Shown here one piece after another: positions 40,916 to 42,361 of a stretch of DNA of 42,361 nucleotides. The stretch is from Candidatus Methanomethylicus mesodigestus (GTDB lineage Archaea; Thermoproteota; Methanomethylicia; Methanomethylicales; Methanomethylicaceae). Positions within the stretch are counted from its first letter, which is position 1. Every line of letters begins with the position of its first letter. Position numbers and translations under genes: made by a program. The stretch covers positions 46,517 through 88,877 of the forward strand of contig MAGS01000030.1 in the NCBI GenBank assembly GCA_001717005.1. Reading direction: 5' to 3'. The notes below the pieces were generated by a model. It was not told the DNA's origin. It did not search any database and worked only from the letters and a program-made list of their open reading frames with translations.

Positions 40916-42250
40916 TTAGACTCCTCCCTTGATTGCTACTGCTGCCTCGTTGACATACTTCAGAGGCTCCCTCAGTTCAGGTACTTCACTGAGCACTTCA
41001 CCAGTCGTGCCGGAGATCTTCTCTGGCGTGTAGATGGTTGTGCCAGCGTCAAGAGCTACTGCAGCTGCGACGCACGGGATTGTGAAGCCCTTGCTGTGCC
41101 TTGTCACGATATGGTTGCCGGCAAAGACTGCAGGATTTCCTCCGCCGTATATCGAGTGGCTGAAGAAGGCCATCTCTACACCTGTACCTTCAACTCTGCC
41201 GAAGTCTACACCTGGCAGGCTCGTCTCCCTTTCGACGAGGTCGTTGAAGTAGATGAAGACAGACGGGGTATGCTGCATAGACCTTGCTGCGCCGCAGGTC
41301 ACCATTGTTCCTGCAAGCAGGCCTGCAGAGGCATATGCATTCCATTTGCTGAGGTCATCAGTTGTGTAGTTGACATAGCCCGAAGGCGCCTTCGCGAGCG
41401 GCTTGATTATGCCATCTGCGATTGCCCTCTTGACAGTTGAGACAACAACATCGCCGAGGGTTCCCTTCTTGGCATTTTCCTTGACTATATCATAGACCAA
41501 ATTGTTCACATTCAGCCCCTGATAAGCAAGGCCCATTAGGTGAAGCCTCTCGAAGTCGCCAATGGCATCGCCCATCTCGAACATTGCCGCCTGCTCCAAG
41601 ATTGAGGATAGGGCCGCAGCGTTCATGGCGTTCTTCTTGGTAATCAAGGCAATGTGTGCGCATGGAACGTTCCTGAGCGCATAACCCATGCCTTCATTCT
41701 GTTGTGGAACTGAGAGTAATGAGGCCACGTTTCCGCCAAGCATTTCCATTGTTTGAGGATACCTCCCCCAAACAGAGGCATGAACCAAGTCCGCATCCCA
41801 GATGTTGACTTTGAATTGGTCAACGATTGCACAACAGAGGGCTGCTGCCGTTGAGGTTGCTCCAGTAGTGTATTCTACGCCTGCATTAAGCCTCTTGGCT
41901 GGGACCTTAACGAGAAGGTGCTTCCCACCCTTGAGGACTTTCACTTCTGTATCATCGTTTGCGCTAACCTGGAGGTTCTTCTTGACTTCGTCGGCTATGC
42001 TTGCGGCGCTCTTAACGAGATCCACTTTGAGGGACCTGCCGTTAATGACGCACCCCTTGCCACCGACTGCTCCAGTCGCAAGAGCTTTCTCAACGCCCTC
42101 TAGATTGACGGAGACGCACTGTTTAACGTAGGATACCATCTTTTGTATCGCTGGGTTTTGCAATGGACTCAATGCCTCTAAAGGAACCTTAGAGGCGAAA
42201 ACTCGTCCTCGATCGTCGTATAGATCTACTTTATCTGAATATTTCGCCAT
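40916..42250 (-). CDS. mcrB: methyl-coenzyme M reductase beta subunit
   Basis: McrB is the beta subunit of MCR and binds coenzyme B and F430 together with McrA. The 444 aa length is typical. Features include [27 protein letters not shown] at the start, [35 protein letters not shown], the loop [20 protein letters not shown] (a conserved active-site tyrosine lies here), and [28 protein letters not shown] lies about 6 nt before ATG 42250. It is first in mcrBGA; mcrD and mcrC, usually between B and G, are instead at 9.7-10.7 kb. Confidence 0.97.
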   Translation of the reverse strand: MAKYSDKVDLYDDRGRVFASKVPLEALSPLQNPAIQKMVSYVKQCVSVNLEGVEKALATGAVGGKGCVINGRSLKVDLVKSAASIADEVKKNLQVSANDDTEVKVLKGGKHLLVKVPAKRLNAGVEYTTGATSTAAALCCAIVDQFKVNIWDADLVHASVWGRYPQTMEMLGGNVASLLSVPQQNEGMGYALRNVPCAHIALITKKNAMNAAALSSILEQAAMFEMGDAIGDFERLHLMGLAYQGLNVNNLVYDIVKENAKKGTLGDVVVSTVKRAIADGIIKPLAKAPSGYVNYTTDDLSKWNAYASAGLLAGTMVTCGAARSMQHTPSVFIYFNDLVERETSLPGVDFGRVEGTGVEMAFFSHSIYGGGNPAVFAGNHIVTRHSKGFTIPCVAAAVALDAGTTIYTPEKISGTTGEVLSEVPELREPLKYVNEAAVAIKGGV

Positions 42251-42292
42251 AGGACTCCTCTCTAGAGTTTTGTTGCGGTCTAACTAACATTG

Positions 42293-42308
42293 CGGAAATA
42301 TTAAAGCA
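42293..42308 (-). promoter_or_regulatory. TATA-like promoter of mcrBGA
   Basis: The minus strand reads GCTTTAATATTTCCGC, about 45-55 nt before the mcrB ATG, giving an expected leader of about 25 nt that contains the GAGAGGAG ribosome-binding site. A second A/T block (GGATATATATGAC) is at the very end of the window and could be a further upstream element or another promoter. Confidence 0.5.
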
Positions 42309-42361
42309 TTGCTTACAAATACAAGCGGTTGCATTAAAACCTAAAGAAGTCATATATATCC

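Noticed and set aside
40916-42250. Loss of mcrC and mcrD because they are missing from the mcrBGA operon
   Set aside because: Both genes are present at 9,684-10,702 with strong family signatures; they have moved, not been lost.
1-42361. tRNA, rRNA, CRISPR arrays, insertion sequences and prophage genes
   Set aside because: I looked in the intergenic spaces for tRNA T-loops, regular direct repeats and transposase or integrase motifs and saw none that hold up. The window appears free of them, although a tRNA covariance search was not possible.

Overview
This window is methanogen DNA. It carries a complete mcrBGA operon for methyl-coenzyme M reductase (MCR) at the right end on the minus strand. 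It also holds an unusually dense set of MCR assembly, modification and activation genes: mcrC, mcrD, methanogenesis marker proteins 1, 2, 3, 5, 6, 7, 15 and 17, TfuA, and two component-A2 (AtwA) type double ABC ATPases. Archaeal hallmarks include TATA-box promoters, RNA polymerase subunit P, Alba, a Drg-type GTPase, archaeal triosephosphate isomerase, ThiDN and ThiR. The combination of mcrBGA without C and D inside it, a 2Fe-2S RACo-like activator, Alba and a class II HMG-CoA reductase would fit a methylotrophic methanogen outside the classical Euryarchaeota, for example Methanomethylicia (Verstraetearchaeota). That placement is inference: there is no rRNA gene, and no mtr or hdr genes are seen here.

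Layout. 1-2.3 kb: agmatinase, a small rpoP missed by the ORF track, and an MscS channel. 2.3-2.8 kb: a gene-poor gap. 2.8-7.7 kb: an operon of a coiled-coil protein, a GT4 glycosyltransferase, a HAD phosphatase and HMG-CoA reductase. 7.7-8.8 kb: ferredoxin, HD hydrolase and a small unknown. 8.8-10.7 kb (minus): mcrD-mcrC-mmp5-HTH regulator. 10.8-18.3 kb (plus, divergent from it): mmp3-mmp6-mmp17-mmp7-AtwA paralogue-RACo-like-unknown. 18.4-25.9 kb: housekeeping genes (ACT regulator, Alba, TrpB2, TIM, NAD synthetase, a nuclease-like protein, ThiDN, ThiR). 26-33 kb: Drg GTPase, then mmp15-mmp1(YcaO)-tfuA, canonical atwA, and convergent mmp2. 33.2-35 kb: an ABC exporter operon scrambled by an internal inversion. 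35-38.4 kb: a large pilin-like surface protein, DUF2098, a HAD-like protein and a DUF483-like protein. 38.4-42.3 kb: mcrBGA.

How the genes fit together. mcrBGA encodes the enzyme. YcaO (Mmp1) with TfuA installs the McrA thioglycine. McrC, Mmp3, Mmp7, Mmp17 and A2 are known members of the ATP-dependent MCR activation machinery. A second, divergent A2-type ATPase sits directly upstream of a ferredoxin-ASKHA (RACo-like) redox ATPase, and an unknown protein overlaps the end of that gene.

The most striking structural observation is at 33.6-34.7 kb. An ABC ATPase gene and its permease gene are both cut in two. Flipping the ~1 kb segment between an 11-bp inverted repeat (10 of 11 matching) restores both genes exactly in frame (about 341 and 244 residues). 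This is either a DNA inversion switch, a recent inactivating inversion, or an assembly chimera.
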